From positions 1 through 64,000 of the forward strand of contig DATJRP010000047.1 in the NCBI GenBank assembly GCA_035504555.1: a DNA stretch of 64,000 nt. Reading direction: 5' to 3'. Both the position numbers and the translations under genes were made by a program. The notes beneath the pieces were generated by a model, which saw only the letters and a program-made list of their open reading frames with translations, made no database searches and was not told the origin of the DNA. The DNA comes from Rhizomicrobium sp035504555 (GTDB taxonomy: Bacteria > Pseudomonadota > Alphaproteobacteria > Micropepsales > Micropepsaceae). This document shows positions 23,164-31,815 of this stretch, one piece after another (within the stretch, counting starts at the first letter, position 1; each line of letters starts with the position of its first letter).

Positions 23164-24177
23164 TCAAAAGCGCACGGAGAGGTTGACGGCGCCGAACTGT
23201 TGCGCCTTCTGCTGCGTGGTGAATTCCTTGCTGCGGAAAACGTGCGTGTAGGCGAGCCGCCACCGGTCCATGGCAATGGCGATGCCGGTCTGGAAATCGC
23301 CAACATACGGAATCCTGTCCACGTGACGGCTGTCCTCGAACGTGTTGCCGTCAAGGAAGATATTGCGCGCGATGAGGCGTCCGTCGACGCCCGAAAACAG
23401 ATAGGCACTGAAATTGCCCGTCGGCTCGAAGAAGCTGGTGCCCGGAAGACTGGGCTCGATGCGCAGCGGACCGTAGTCGTCCGGTAAATGGATGCCGATA
23501 CGGCCCATCGCGCCCGCATTGACGTAGTCGTAGACATTGCCGATGGCGCCGCCGACATGCGGATCGACATCGAAGGAAATTCCCAGGAAGGATCCGCTCG
23601 TCACCGCCCGCCAAGAATGTTCGTCGTTGATGACAAGTCCGGGTTCGTCGCGAAGCTGGTAATGCCAGCCATTCGGATGCTCGTCCCCCAGGAGCGCGTG
23701 CACGAAGATCTGGACGTTGCCTGCGACGGACATCGGTCCCACCGCGCCAAGCTCCACCTGCAGCTGGTCGAGATTGGCGTCCGTCATCTGGGCCAAGCCC
23801 ATCTGGCCGTAGAGAAATCCGCCGTATGGATGATCGGTAGGCGGTGGATCTTTGAGCGCGAAGTTGGTCGGGTCGAAAATGTCCTGGCCGAGCCCGTACG
23901 TCGCGCGCACGACGCCGCTCTGGCCGAAGAACGGTACGTGGCGCGCCCAATTGATCGCCCAGTCCGGCGTATCGTCCGGCGCGGTCGTCCAGGAGATCAG
24001 CCAGCCGGTCGTGTAATCGCGATCGTCGTTGTAGAAAAACCCGTCCTCGAACAGGAGGTTGAGCGTCCCCGTTTCCTTATCCGGAACGTCGGCGAAACTC
24101 GGTGCGGTCGAAAGAAGTGCCATGAACGCAGACGCGCATGCGAGCGCGAACGCGCTCTGCCGTTTCAGACTTTGCAT
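23164..24177 (-). CDS. lpxR: LpxR-family outer-membrane lipid A deacylase
   Basis: 337 residues from ATG 24177 (a GTG at 24192 is the alternative). Signal peptide to about residue 30 (PSFA), then an LpxR/DUF2219 beta-barrel: NLLFEDGFFYNDDRDYTTGWLISW with the conserved N-terminal active-site Asn/Asp region, GLGQDIFDP, HPYGGFLYGQMGLAQ, and a C-terminal aromatic strand ending in F (FGAVNLSVRF) for BAM. LpxR removes the 3'-acyloxyacyl chain of lipid A. Whether it is active here cannot be judged; some alphaproteobacterial lipid A differs from the enterobacterial form. Confidence 0.87.
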   Translation of the reverse strand: MQSLKRQSAFALACASAFMALLSTAPSFADVPDKETGTLNLLFEDGFFYNDDRDYTTGWLISWTTAPDDTPDWAINWARHVPFFGQSGVVRATYGLGQDIFDPTNFALKDPPPTDHPYGGFLYGQMGLAQMTDANLDQLQVELGAVGPMSVAGNVQIFVHALLGDEHPNGWHYQLRDEPGLVINDEHSWRAVTSGSFLGISFDVDPHVGGAIGNVYDYVNAGAMGRIGIHLPDDYGPLRIEPSLPGTSFFEPTGNFSAYLFSGVDGRLIARNIFLDGNTFEDSRHVDRIPYVGDFQTGIAIAMDRWRLAYTHVFRSKEFTTQQKAQQFGAVNLSVRF

Positions 24178-24376
24178 GGTGGACGCCCCCACTCAAAACC
24201 CTCTGTGGACGATTAACGCACCATTTGGGCCTCGGTTTCACGACGCTTTTGCGGTGGATGGGCGATGCGTGCGTGCCTTGCACGGGCGTCGGGCGCTGGT
24301 ATTGTGCAAAGCACGGCGACATCGCTAACCTCAATATTAGTCAACATAATCAAAGACTTCCGCGCGAGGACATCCC

Positions 24377-25546
24377 ATGAACATCCATGAATATCAGGCC
24401 AAAGACGTGCTGCGCGGTTTCGGTGTGCCGGTGCCCCGCGGCATACCCGCTTTCAGCGTCGACGAAGCGGTGGCGGCGGCGGAGAAGCTCGGCGGCCCGG
24501 TCTGGGTGGTGAAGGCGCAGATCCATGCGGGCGGCCGCGGCAAGGGCGGCGGCGTGAAGGTCGTCAAATCAATCGACGATGTGCGCAAGGAAGCGACGCG
24601 CATGCTGGGCATGACGCTCGTCACGCATCAGACGGGGCCGCATGGCCGCGTGGTGCGCCGGCTCTACATCGAAGACGGCTCCGCCATCGATCGCGAGCTT
24701 TATCTCTCCGCGCTTGTCGACCGCGCCACAAGCCGCGTCGCGTTCATCGCCTCCACCGAAGGCGGCATGGACATCGAAGAAGTCGCGAAGCACACGCCGG
24801 ACAAGATCCTCACCTTCCAGATAGAGCCCGCGGCGGGCTATCAGCCCTATGTCGGCCGCGATATCGCGGCGGCGCTGAAGCTCTCGGGCGATCAGGCAAA
24901 GCAGTGCGGCAAGGTCGTCGAAGGCATCTACAATGCCTTCCTCGCGAAGGACATGAGCCTGCTCGAGATCAATCCGCTCGTCGTCACCAAGGACGGCAAC
25001 GTCATCTGTCTCGACGCCAAGATCAATTTCGACGACAACGCGCTTTTCCGCCACAAAGACGTGGCGGAGCTCCGCGATCCCGACGAAGAGGATCCGATGG
25101 AGCGCGAAGCCGGCAAATACGATCTCTCCTACATCAAGCTCGACGGCACGATCGGCTGCATGGTCAATGGTGCGGGCCTCGCCATGGCGACGATGGACAT
25201 CATCAAGCTTTATGGCGAAGAGCCGGCGAACTTCCTCGATGTCGGCGGCGGCGCGTCGAAAGAGAAGGTGACGGCCGCGTTCAAGATCATCGTCTCCGAT
25301 CCAAACGTGAAGGGCATTCTCGTCAACATCTTCGGCGGCATCATGAAATGCGACATCATCGCGGAAGGCATCGTCGCCGCCGCACGCGAGATCTCGCTCT
25401 CGGTTCCGCTCGTCGTGCGCCTCGAAGGCACCAATGTGGAACTGGGCAAGGAAATTCTCGCGAAATCCGGCCTTCCCATCGTCTCCGGCAGCGACCTCGC
25501 CGACGCCGCGCAAAAGATCGTGGCTGCAGTGAAGAAGAAGGGGTGA
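24377..25546 (+). CDS. sucC: Succinyl-CoA ligase (ADP/GDP-forming) beta subunit
   Basis: 389 residues, normal length. ATP-grasp domain (MNIHEYQAKDVLRGFGVPVP, VVKAQIHAGGRGKGGGVK), the LLEINPLVV turn, LDAKINFDDNALFR, and a C-terminal ligase domain (NFLDVGGGASKEKV, ILVNIFGGIMKCDIIAEGI, RLEGTNVELGKEIL). With SucD it converts succinyl-CoA to succinate, yielding ATP. sucD, the usual next gene, is absent: the following genes encode a small secreted protein and a GNAT. AGGACATCCC precedes the ATG. Confidence 0.96.
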   Translation: MNIHEYQAKDVLRGFGVPVPRGIPAFSVDEAVAAAEKLGGPVWVVKAQIHAGGRGKGGGVKVVKSIDDVRKEATRMLGMTLVTHQTGPHGRVVRRLYIEDGSAIDRELYLSALVDRATSRVAFIASTEGGMDIEEVAKHTPDKILTFQIEPAAGYQPYVGRDIAAALKLSGDQAKQCGKVVEGIYNAFLAKDMSLLEINPLVVTKDGNVICLDAKINFDDNALFRHKDVAELRDPDEEDPMEREAGKYDLSYIKLDGTIGCMVNGAGLAMATMDIIKLYGEEPANFLDVGGGASKEKVTAAFKIIVSDPNVKGILVNIFGGIMKCDIIAEGIVAAAREISLSVPLVVRLEGTNVELGKEILAKSGLPIVSGSDLADAAQKIVAAVKKKG

Positions 25547-25551
25547 CTCCA

Positions 25552-26136
25552 GTGCGGGCACTTCGGCTCGCGCTTTGCTCCGCGCTCGTCGGCGCAGTTC
25601 TTCCGTTATGTGCGGTCGCTCAGCCATTGCAAAATGGCCTGCCGCACCTGACGCGCGAGGGTTGGGGATTTTCGTGTCACCTCAACAAAGAACCGGTCGA
25701 GAAATACGACAAAGACGGAACGGGTGCGGATGCCTGCGGCCAGGTCGGTCCGCTCCGGCTGGGAATGAACCGCGCCGATGCCGAGAAGATTCTGGGCAGT
25801 CCGACGACCGAGAGAAGCATCGGCAGCTCGATCTTCTATGTCTATTCCCTGCAGACGGACGAGACGTCTCAAATGATCACTTATGCCGTCATCGGCTACG
25901 ATTCCGAGCGACGCGTCGCCAGCATTCAACTCACCGGCACGCCGTGGTCCGGAGCTTGGACCTTTGCCGACATCAAGCTGGGCGATCCCGGAAAAGCCGT
26001 CATTTCCCGTCTCGGGAATCCGCACGGGGTATCGCCGAGTCGCGAGGAAGGCGCGATCGTCTGGGATTATCTTCCCTGGACGTTTTCGTTCGAGATCAGG
26101 GGTTCGGTTGTATCTTCCATCCGCGTATCCGACTGA
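25552..26136 (+). CDS. Secreted protein of unknown function
   Basis: 194 residues from GTG 25552 (a GTG at 25543, overlapping the sucC stop, would add three). Signal peptide to about residue 24 (CAVAQP). The mature part has two Cys (FSCHLN, DACGQV) and a folded-looking domain with beta-strand content (GPLRLGMNRADAEKILG is reminiscent of SmpA/BamE-type short helices and strands, weakly). No family is identified. It lies 5 bp after sucC and shares a base with the next gene, so the three genes form an operon. Confidence 0.65.
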   Translation: MRALRLALCSALVGAVLPLCAVAQPLQNGLPHLTREGWGFSCHLNKEPVEKYDKDGTGADACGQVGPLRLGMNRADAEKILGSPTTERSIGSSIFYVYSLQTDETSQMITYAVIGYDSERRVASIQLTGTPWSGAWTFADIKLGDPGKAVISRLGNPHGVSPSREEGAIVWDYLPWTFSFEIRGSVVSSIRVSD

Positions 26137-26678
26137 TGGTCAACGCGATCCCCACGCTTGAAACCGAACGTCTTCTGCTTCGCGCATGGAAGCCGGACGA
26201 TTTCGAAGCCTACGCGCGGTTCGTGGCTGATCCGGACGTGACGCGTTATCTCACAGGGGAGCCGATGACGCGTGCCGACGCGTGGCGCAATATGGCGATG
26301 ATGCTCGGGCACTGGATGATCCGCGGCTACGGCATGTGGGCCGTCGAGCGCAAATCCGATCGCGCATTCATCGGCCGCGTCGGCCTTTACAATCCGGAAG
26401 GATGGCCGGCGCTGGAAGTGGGTTGGACGCTCGGCAAGGACTATTGGGGCCAGGGTTATGCATACGAAGCCGGCCGTGCCGCGATGCAGTACGCCTTTCT
26501 CACCCAAGCCGTCGACAGAATGATCTCGGTAATACAAACCGACAACGCGCCCAGCCAGAAAGTGGCTCAGCGACTGGGCGAGACGCGCGGCGAGCGCCGC
26601 GAGATCGCGCACGGTGGCAAAAGCTACACCGTCGACGTCTGGGAAATCTCCCGCGAGGAGTGGCGCGCGCGCCGCTGA
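26136..26678 (+). CDS. GNAT N-acetyltransferase, RimJ/RimL type
   Basis: 180 residues. RimJ/RimL-type features: ETERLLLRAWKPDDFEAYARFVADPDVTRYL, GYGMWAVERKSDRAFIGRVGLYNPEGWPALEVGWTL, the acetyl-CoA loop KDYWGQGYAYEAGRAAMQYAF, and IQTDNAPSQKVAQRLG. Acetylates an N-terminal or other amine; the substrate is unknown. The ATG shares a base with the stop of the preceding secreted-protein gene. A 120-bp gap then separates it from the convergent PEBP gene. Confidence 0.9.
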   Translation: MVNAIPTLETERLLLRAWKPDDFEAYARFVADPDVTRYLTGEPMTRADAWRNMAMMLGHWMIRGYGMWAVERKSDRAFIGRVGLYNPEGWPALEVGWTLGKDYWGQGYAYEAGRAAMQYAFLTQAVDRMISVIQTDNAPSQKVAQRLGETRGERREIAHGGKSYTVDVWEISREEWRARR

Positions 26679-26801
26679 TGCAGGGCTTGGCCGCATGAGC
26701 GCCGAATTCGCCGCCGCCGCACCGCTTTATCGCGGGCGCGATCTCGCGGCGCTCGCCGTGTTGGGTGCGTCCGACATGATCAGCGTCTATGTGCGCGGCC
26801 G

Positions 26802-27323
26802 TCAGCGTTCATACGTCGCCGTCAGCGTCGCGCTCGCGAGGGCGTGGGCTTCGAGATAGGGGCCGATCGTCTCGCCCTTGGCGTCCATGTCCGACGGCAG
26901 GGACGGCGTCGCCAGCGCCCAGATCTTGAACAGGTAGTGGTGCGTGCCCGAACCCGGCGGCGGGCAGGCGCCGTCATAGGTTTTGTGCCCGAAATCGTTG
27001 CGGCCCAAATGGGCGCCTGCGGGCGAAACCGTGCCATGGGCGAGGCTGCTCGCGGCCGCCGGAATGTCGTAGACGATCCAGTGCCACCACCCGCCTTGCG
27101 CGTCGGGATCGAAGACGGTGAGGGCGAAGCTCTTCGTGGCGGCCGGCGCGCCGCTCCAGCTGAGCGCCGGCGGGACGTTCTCGCCGCCGCATTCGGAATA
27201 GACCTGCGCCGGCGCGAGCGTCGCGCCCGGCGTGATATCGGGGCTCGAGAGCTCCAGTGCCGAGGCATCGGTTGCGCCCAGGGCCGAGGCGAACGCCACT
27301 GCGGCCATTACGCACTTCCGCAT
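26802..27323 (-). CDS. YbhB/YbcL-type PEBP-family secreted protein
   Basis: 173 residues from ATG 27323, which has AGGGAGGAA nearby. Signal peptide to about residue 23 (DASA), then the phosphatidylethanolamine-binding (Raf-kinase-inhibitor-like) fold: SPDITPGATLAPAQVYSECGGENVPPALSWSG, FALTVFDPDAQGGWWHWIVYDIPA, and the GTHHYLFKIWALATPSL strand with the DPD and H ligand-site residues. Bacterial homologues have no firmly established role. Convergent with the GNAT gene and divergent from scoA. Confidence 0.9.
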   Translation of the reverse strand: MRKCVMAAVAFASALGATDASALELSSPDITPGATLAPAQVYSECGGENVPPALSWSGAPAATKSFALTVFDPDAQGGWWHWIVYDIPAAASSLAHGTVSPAGAHLGRNDFGHKTYDGACPPPGSGTHHYLFKIWALATPSLPSDMDAKGETIGPYLEAHALASATLTATYER

Positions 27324-27415
27324 TACCAATTCCTCCCTAGTTCTTATCAAAAGACGATCTTGCACCTGCTAGGCTCAGAACGTAAGCCTTGGACCATAAT
27401 CTGGAACGTGGGACC

Positions 27416-28111
27416 ATGCGGAAGGTATATGACAGCGCTGAAGCGGCGCTTAACGGGGTTCTCTTCGACGGCATGACGATCATGTCGGGCGGCTTCGGGC
27501 TTTGTGGCATCCCCGAAAATCTCATCCTCGCCTTGCGGGATTCGGGCGTGAAAGGCCTGACGGTGGTCTCCAACAACGCCGGCGTCGACGATTTCGGGCT
27601 GGGCCTGCTGCTGCAGACCCGCCAGATCAAAAAGATGATCAGCTCCTATGTCGGCGAGAACGAGACGTTCGAGAAGCAATATCTCTCGGGCGAACTGGAA
27701 CTGGAATTCAACCCTCAGGGTACGCTCGCCGAGCGCATCCGCGCGGGCGGTGCGGGCATTCCCGGCTTCTACACGAAGACAGGCGTCGGCACGCTGATCG
27801 CCGAGGGCAAGGAACACAAGGAGTTCGACGGCGAGACCTATATTCTCGAGCGCGGGCTGAAGGCCGATCTTTCCATCGTCAAGGCATGGAAAGGCGATCA
27901 CGAAGGCAATCTCATCTATCGCGAGACGGCGCGGAACTTCAATCCGATGATGGCGACGGCGGGGAAGACGACGGTCGCCGAAGTCGAAGAGCTTGTGCCG
28001 ACGGGCAAGCTCGACGCCGACTGCATCCATACGCCCGGCATTTTCGTGCAGCGGATCATCGAAGGCCCGCGCTACGAGAAGCGGATCGAGAAGAGAACGG
28101 TGAGGACCTGA
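27416..28111 (+). CDS. scoA: 3-oxoacid CoA-transferase subunit A
   Basis: 231 residues from ATG 27416; an in-frame ATG at 27389 is possible. Typical SCOT alpha subunit: VLFDGMTIMSGGFGLCGIPENLI, VVSNNAGVDDFGLGLLL, and TKTGVGTLIAEGKEHKEFDG. With ScoB it transfers CoA from succinyl-CoA to acetoacetate, letting the cell use ketone bodies or acetoacetate from amino-acid and polyhydroxyalkanoate breakdown. Its stop shares a base with scoB. Divergent from the PEBP gene. Confidence 0.95.
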   Translation: MRKVYDSAEAALNGVLFDGMTIMSGGFGLCGIPENLILALRDSGVKGLTVVSNNAGVDDFGLGLLLQTRQIKKMISSYVGENETFEKQYLSGELELEFNPQGTLAERIRAGGAGIPGFYTKTGVGTLIAEGKEHKEFDGETYILERGLKADLSIVKAWKGDHEGNLIYRETARNFNPMMATAGKTTVAEVEELVPTGKLDADCIHTPGIFVQRIIEGPRYEKRIEKRTVRT

Positions 28112-28740
28112 TGGCCTGGACGCGTGAAGACATGGCGCAGCACGCCGCGAAGGAATTGCACGACGGCTTCTACGTCAATCTCGGTATCGGCATTCCGACG
28201 CTGGTGGCGAATTACATTCCCGGCGGCATAGATGTGACGCTGCAATCCGAGAACGGCATGCTCGGCATGGGCCCGTTCCCGACGGAGAACGAAGTCGACG
28301 CCGATCTCATCAACGCGGGCAAACAAACGGTTACGGCGCTGCCGAAGACGTCCTATTTCTCCTCCGCCGACAGCTTCGGCATGATCCGCGGCGGGCATAT
28401 CGATCTGTCGATCCTGGGCGCAATGGAGGTTTCCGAAAAGGGCGACCTCGCGAACTGGATGGTGCCGGGCAAGCTCGTCAAAGGCATGGGCGGCGCGATG
28501 GATCTCGTGGCCGGCGTGAAGCGCTGCATCGTGCTGATGGATCATACCGACAAGGCGGGCCGCTCCAAGGTTCTCAGGAGCTGCACGCTGCCGCTCACAG
28601 GCGTGGCCTGCATTGATCGCATCATCACCAATCTTGGCATCTTCGACGTGACGAAGGACGGACTCAAACTCGTCGAACTGGCCTCCGGCATCACGCGCGA
28701 GGAAGTGGCGGCGAAGACCGAAGCCAAGTTGATTATGTAG
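28111..28740 (+). CDS. scoB: 3-oxoacid CoA-transferase subunit B
   Basis: 209 residues. Contains the catalytic glutamate motif QSENGMLGMGPFP, plus the N-terminal NLGIGIPTLVANYIPGG and C-terminal LTGVACIDRIITNLGIFDVTKDGLKLVELASG. Forms the covalent glutamyl-CoA intermediate. Coupled to scoA through TGATG. A palindromic repeat element follows, then the MFS gene. Confidence 0.96.
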   Translation: MAWTREDMAQHAAKELHDGFYVNLGIGIPTLVANYIPGGIDVTLQSENGMLGMGPFPTENEVDADLINAGKQTVTALPKTSYFSSADSFGMIRGGHIDLSILGAMEVSEKGDLANWMVPGKLVKGMGGAMDLVAGVKRCIVLMDHTDKAGRSKVLRSCTLPLTGVACIDRIITNLGIFDVTKDGLKLVELASGITREEVAAKTEAKLIM

Positions 28741-28750
28741 TCTCCGACAA

Positions 28751-28875
28751 TGTCATGGCCCGCAATGCGGGCCACTCCGTTGGTACTATTCCGCTTTCAA
28801 AAGATCACCACGAATTGCAACATCCCAACAACGAGATTCCGTCACCTGGATGGCCCGCATTTGCGGGCCATGACA
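28751..28875. repeat. Composite palindromic repeat element (paired hairpins)
   Basis: Outer inverted repeat: TGTCATGGCCCGCA (28751-28764) with its exact complement (28862-28875), 14 bp. Each half is itself a hairpin: TGGCCCGC-aat-GCGGGCCA (28756-28774) and ATGGCCCGCA-tt-TGCGGGCCAT (28850-28871). The layout equals that of the element at 61624 (two hairpins in opposite orientation), like enterobacterial BIMEs. It could also terminate scoAB transcription. Confidence 0.75.
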
Positions 28876-28917
28876 ACGTAGTTTGGTTGAACACCGTTCC
28901 GTCGGGGGGATAGGCAC

Positions 28918-30144
28918 ATGGCGTTTGCCGCGTTGAAGGGCTGGACCACCGAGCAGAAGCATGTGGTCGCCGCGAGCTATCTCGGCTGGACGCTCGACGC
29001 GTTCGATTATTTTCTTCTCGTGCTGGTTCTGACCGACGTTGCCAAAGAGTTCGACGTGCCCGTCGCGGCGGTCAGCTGGGCTACGTTCTTCACCCTGGCG
29101 ATGCGCCCGGTGGGAGCGATCTTGTTCGGTCGGCTTGCGGACCATTTCGGCCGCAAGCCCGTAATGATGATCGACGTGCTGTGCTATGCGGGACTGGCTT
29201 TCGCCTCGGCCTTTGCGCCGAGCCTCGCCGTCTTTCTCCTTCTGCGCGCGCTGTTCGGTATTGCGATGGGCGGCGAATGGGGCGTGGGCGCATCGCTCAC
29301 CATGGAATCGGTTCCTCCTCACGCACGCGGTTTTGTTTCGGGCCTCCTGCAGGCGGGCTACCCATCGGGCTACTTTCTCGCCTCGCTCGCTTACGGCGTT
29401 CTATTTCCGCTGGTCGGATGGCGCGGCCTCTTCATGGTCGGCATCGCGCCGGCATTCCTGGTGCTCTACATCCGCCGCTCCGTGCCGGAGTCGCCGGGAT
29501 GGAGCAAGGAGCACGCCAGCCGCAGCGACGTCGTCCAGATGCTGATGCGTCATTGGAGGCTTGCGCTTTACGCGATCCTGCTGATGACGGCGTTCAACTT
29601 CTTCAGCCACGGTACGCAGGACATTTACCCGACCTTCCTCAAGGTCGATCATCTCTTCAAGCCGCACACGGTTTCCTACATCCAGATGGTCTACAACGTC
29701 GGCGCGATCCTGGGTGGCATTACGCTCGGTTCGCTGTCGCAGCGTTTCGGCCGCCGTTACACGCTGATCGTGGGCGCGCTCCTGACACTGCCGATCATTC
29801 CACTTTGGGCTTATTCGAGCACGCCGGTCATGCTGGCGCTCGGCGCCTTCCTCATGCAGTTCTTTGTGCAGGGCGTTTGGGGGGTCATCCCCGCGCATCT
29901 GAACGAACTGTCTCCCGTGGAAGCGCGCGCGACGTTCCCCGGTTTCGTCTATCAGCTCGGCAATCTCTTCGCGGCCTGCAATCTGCCGCTGCAGAGCTAT
30001 ATGGCCGTTGCTTACGGCAGCTATGCCATCGCGCTCACGGCCGTTGCGGTTGTCGCCGCGCTTGCCATTGCAGTCCTGGCCTTTGCTGGCAGCGAGGCGA
30101 AAGACGTCGACATGCAGATCGAAGCGATTCAGGCGCGGACGTAG
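28918..30144 (+). CDS. MFS transporter, sugar/carboxylate:H+ symporter type
   Basis: 408 residues, 12 transmembrane segments. MFS signatures: SYLGWTLDAFDYFLLVLVL in TM1, the cytoplasmic GRLADHFGRKPVM (D-R/K-x-G-R) loop after TM2 and RFGRRYT after TM8. The TM1 GWTLDAFDYF motif fits the lactate/pyruvate/sialic-acid permease (SHS/NanT-like) branch, so a carboxylate is a reasonable guess. A GGGGGGATAG ribosome site precedes ATG 28918. Its end overlaps the convergent OmpA-like gene by 16 bp. Confidence 0.88.
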   Translation: MAFAALKGWTTEQKHVVAASYLGWTLDAFDYFLLVLVLTDVAKEFDVPVAAVSWATFFTLAMRPVGAILFGRLADHFGRKPVMMIDVLCYAGLAFASAFAPSLAVFLLLRALFGIAMGGEWGVGASLTMESVPPHARGFVSGLLQAGYPSGYFLASLAYGVLFPLVGWRGLFMVGIAPAFLVLYIRRSVPESPGWSKEHASRSDVVQMLMRHWRLALYAILLMTAFNFFSHGTQDIYPTFLKVDHLFKPHTVSYIQMVYNVGAILGGITLGSLSQRFGRRYTLIVGALLTLPIIPLWAYSSTPVMLALGAFLMQFFVQGVWGVIPAHLNELSPVEARATFPGFVYQLGNLFAACNLPLQSYMAVAYGSYAIALTAVAVVAALAIAVLAFAGSEAKDVDMQIEAIQART

Positions 30145-30947
30145 ATGTCCACGCGGTCGGGCTCACCGTCGGTGGCACCGCCCATCGCTTTCGTGATGAT
30201 CCTGTTCGACGGCACGCCGTTGTCGATCAGCAGCTGGCGGATGGCGAGCGCGCGCTTGAGCGAAATGCGTTTCGCCTCCGATCCCTTGTCGCCCGGAGTG
30301 CCGCCGAAGGCCTGCAGCTGAATCTGCGTGGCGCCGGCTTCCAGTGCGGAATTGAGATCGCCCGCGAGCAGCTTGATGCCGTCCATCTGCGAGGGCTGTG
30401 GATCGGTCGAGTTGTGCTCGAAGAGAATGGCGCCGCGTTTTGCAAGCCCGGCCGTCGAGGCGTCCGCCTTGGCCGGCTTCTCGGCCTGCGGTGCTGCGCC
30501 GGTGTCGTTCGACGCCGTGCGCGTGTTGGCGGCCGGCGGTGGAGCCGGCGGCTCGTCATCGCCGAAGCTGAAGCCCATGCCGCCGGACTGTGCGTTGGAA
30601 GCCGCGGAGGCGCTTGCCGTGTGGTGCGAATGTCTCCGCGTCGGAGGCGGCGCCGTATCGGTGGCCGGTGCGGCAGCAGGCGCGGTGTCGGTTTCTCCGG
30701 GCGACGTCGTCGTTATCTCCGCCGGCGTTGCCGTCACCGTATCGGTCGCCGCCGTCTGCGTCTTCACCACGTGATGGTGATGATGCGGCTTGTGCACCCG
30801 GTAGCTCTCGCCGAATGCCGGCGAGCCCGGTATGGCGGCCGGATTCACGATCACATCCTCGCCCGGATACATTTGGGCCGCCGCAGGCAGGGCGAGGAGG
30901 GATGCCGACGCGACTGTCAGCAGACCGAGAATTTGCTTTGTAGACAT
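30129..30947 (-). CDS. OmpA-family outer-membrane-linked protein with His-rich and Pro/Ala-rich linker
   Basis: 272 residues from ATG 30947. Signal peptide to residue 24 (PAAAQ). Then a low-complexity region of about 130 residues with a KPHHHHHVVK His run and Ala/Thr/Pro segments, and a C-terminal OmpA/MotB-like domain (ILFEHNSTDPQPSQMDGIKLLAGDLNSA, LQAFGGTPGDKG, RALAIRQLLIDNGVPSNRIITKAMGG) that would bind peptidoglycan. The usual RxxxVE helix is present in the RALAIRQLL variant. Stands after suhB on the minus strand, 74 bp away. Confidence 0.85.
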   Translation of the reverse strand: MSTKQILGLLTVASASLLALPAAAQMYPGEDVIVNPAAIPGSPAFGESYRVHKPHHHHHVVKTQTAATDTVTATPAEITTTSPGETDTAPAAAPATDTAPPPTRRHSHHTASASAASNAQSGGMGFSFGDDEPPAPPPAANTRTASNDTGAAPQAEKPAKADASTAGLAKRGAILFEHNSTDPQPSQMDGIKLLAGDLNSALEAGATQIQLQAFGGTPGDKGSEAKRISLKRALAIRQLLIDNGVPSNRIITKAMGGATDGEPDRVDIYVRA

Positions 30948-31021
30948 GGAAGTTCGACCCAGCGATCCGTTCGGGACAATAGTCGCGTGCGCGCGCCCGC
31001 TCAACCGATCCGTGGACGGTT

Positions 31022-31813
31022 CTAGGCGGCCTTCAAAAGTTTCAGGAGCATGGGGTGCAGGGTGTCGTTCGCGGCCAGGATGTTCCCGCCTTCGAGCGCA
31101 CGCGCGCCGCCGTCCAGATCGCTCACGAAACCGCCCGCCTCGCGGACCAGCAGGATGCCAGCGGCCATGTCCCAGGGCTTCAGCCCGCGCTCCCAGAAGC
31201 CGTCGAAGCGGCCGGCCGCGACGTAGGCGAGGTCAAGCGCCGCAGCCCCGAAGCGCCTCACGCCCGATGTCGCACCCATGACCGCCGAAAGTTCCTTCAG
31301 ATAGCGCTCGTGGTCGCCGCGGCCGAGGAAGGGGATACCGGTCGCGATGAGGGATTCCGGCAGGGACTTGCGCGCCGCTACGCGCAGGCGCTTGTCGTTG
31401 AGGTAGGCGCCGTGGCTCTTCTCGGCCGTGAACATATCGTCCGTGACCGGATTATAGACGACCGCGCTCACCAGCTGGCCCTCGCGCTCGAGCCCGATCG
31501 AGATGGCGAAATGGGGAATGGAGTGGAGGAAATTCGTCGTGCCGTCGAGCGGATCGATGATGAAGCGGTGCGTCTTGTCGGGGCCTTCGATGAGCCCGCT
31601 CTCCTCGACAAGGAAGGTGTAGCCCGGCCGGGCGCGCGACAATTCCTCGATCAGGATCTTCTCCGTGCGCTGATCGGCGGACGTCACGAAATCCGCAGGC
31701 CCCTTCATCGAGACCTGCAAGTTCTCGAGCTCGCCGAAATCGCGGACGAGCCGGCGGCCCGCCTTGCGCGCGGCCGTCGTCATCACGTTCAGAGCTGGCG
31801 AAAGATAGGGCAT
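31022..31813 (-). CDS. suhB: Inositol monophosphatase family protein (SuhB)
   Basis: 263 residues. Lithium-sensitive phosphatase motifs: DPLDGTTNFLH (metal site), GLKPWDMAAGILLVREAGG (WDxAAG motif), and TSADQRTEKILIEELSRARPGY in the N-terminal helix region. Dephosphorylates inositol-1-phosphate-type substrates; in enterobacteria SuhB also modulates rRNA antitermination. The start is 2 bases after the efp stop region on the same strand; efp-suhB is a typical alphaproteobacterial pair. Confidence 0.95.
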   Translation of the reverse strand: MPYLSPALNVMTTAARKAGRRLVRDFGELENLQVSMKGPADFVTSADQRTEKILIEELSRARPGYTFLVEESGLIEGPDKTHRFIIDPLDGTTNFLHSIPHFAISIGLEREGQLVSAVVYNPVTDDMFTAEKSHGAYLNDKRLRVAARKSLPESLIATGIPFLGRGDHERYLKELSAVMGATSGVRRFGAAALDLAYVAAGRFDGFWERGLKPWDMAAGILLVREAGGFVSDLDGGARALEGGNILAANDTLHPMLLKLLKAA

Positions 31814-31815
31814 CT

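Noticed and set aside
26696..26859. 54-residue ORF between the GNAT and PEBP genes
   Set aside because: It begins with a plausible N-terminus but has no ribosome site, no recognisable family and overlaps the convergent PEBP gene end; a truncated gene or chance ORF cannot be told apart.
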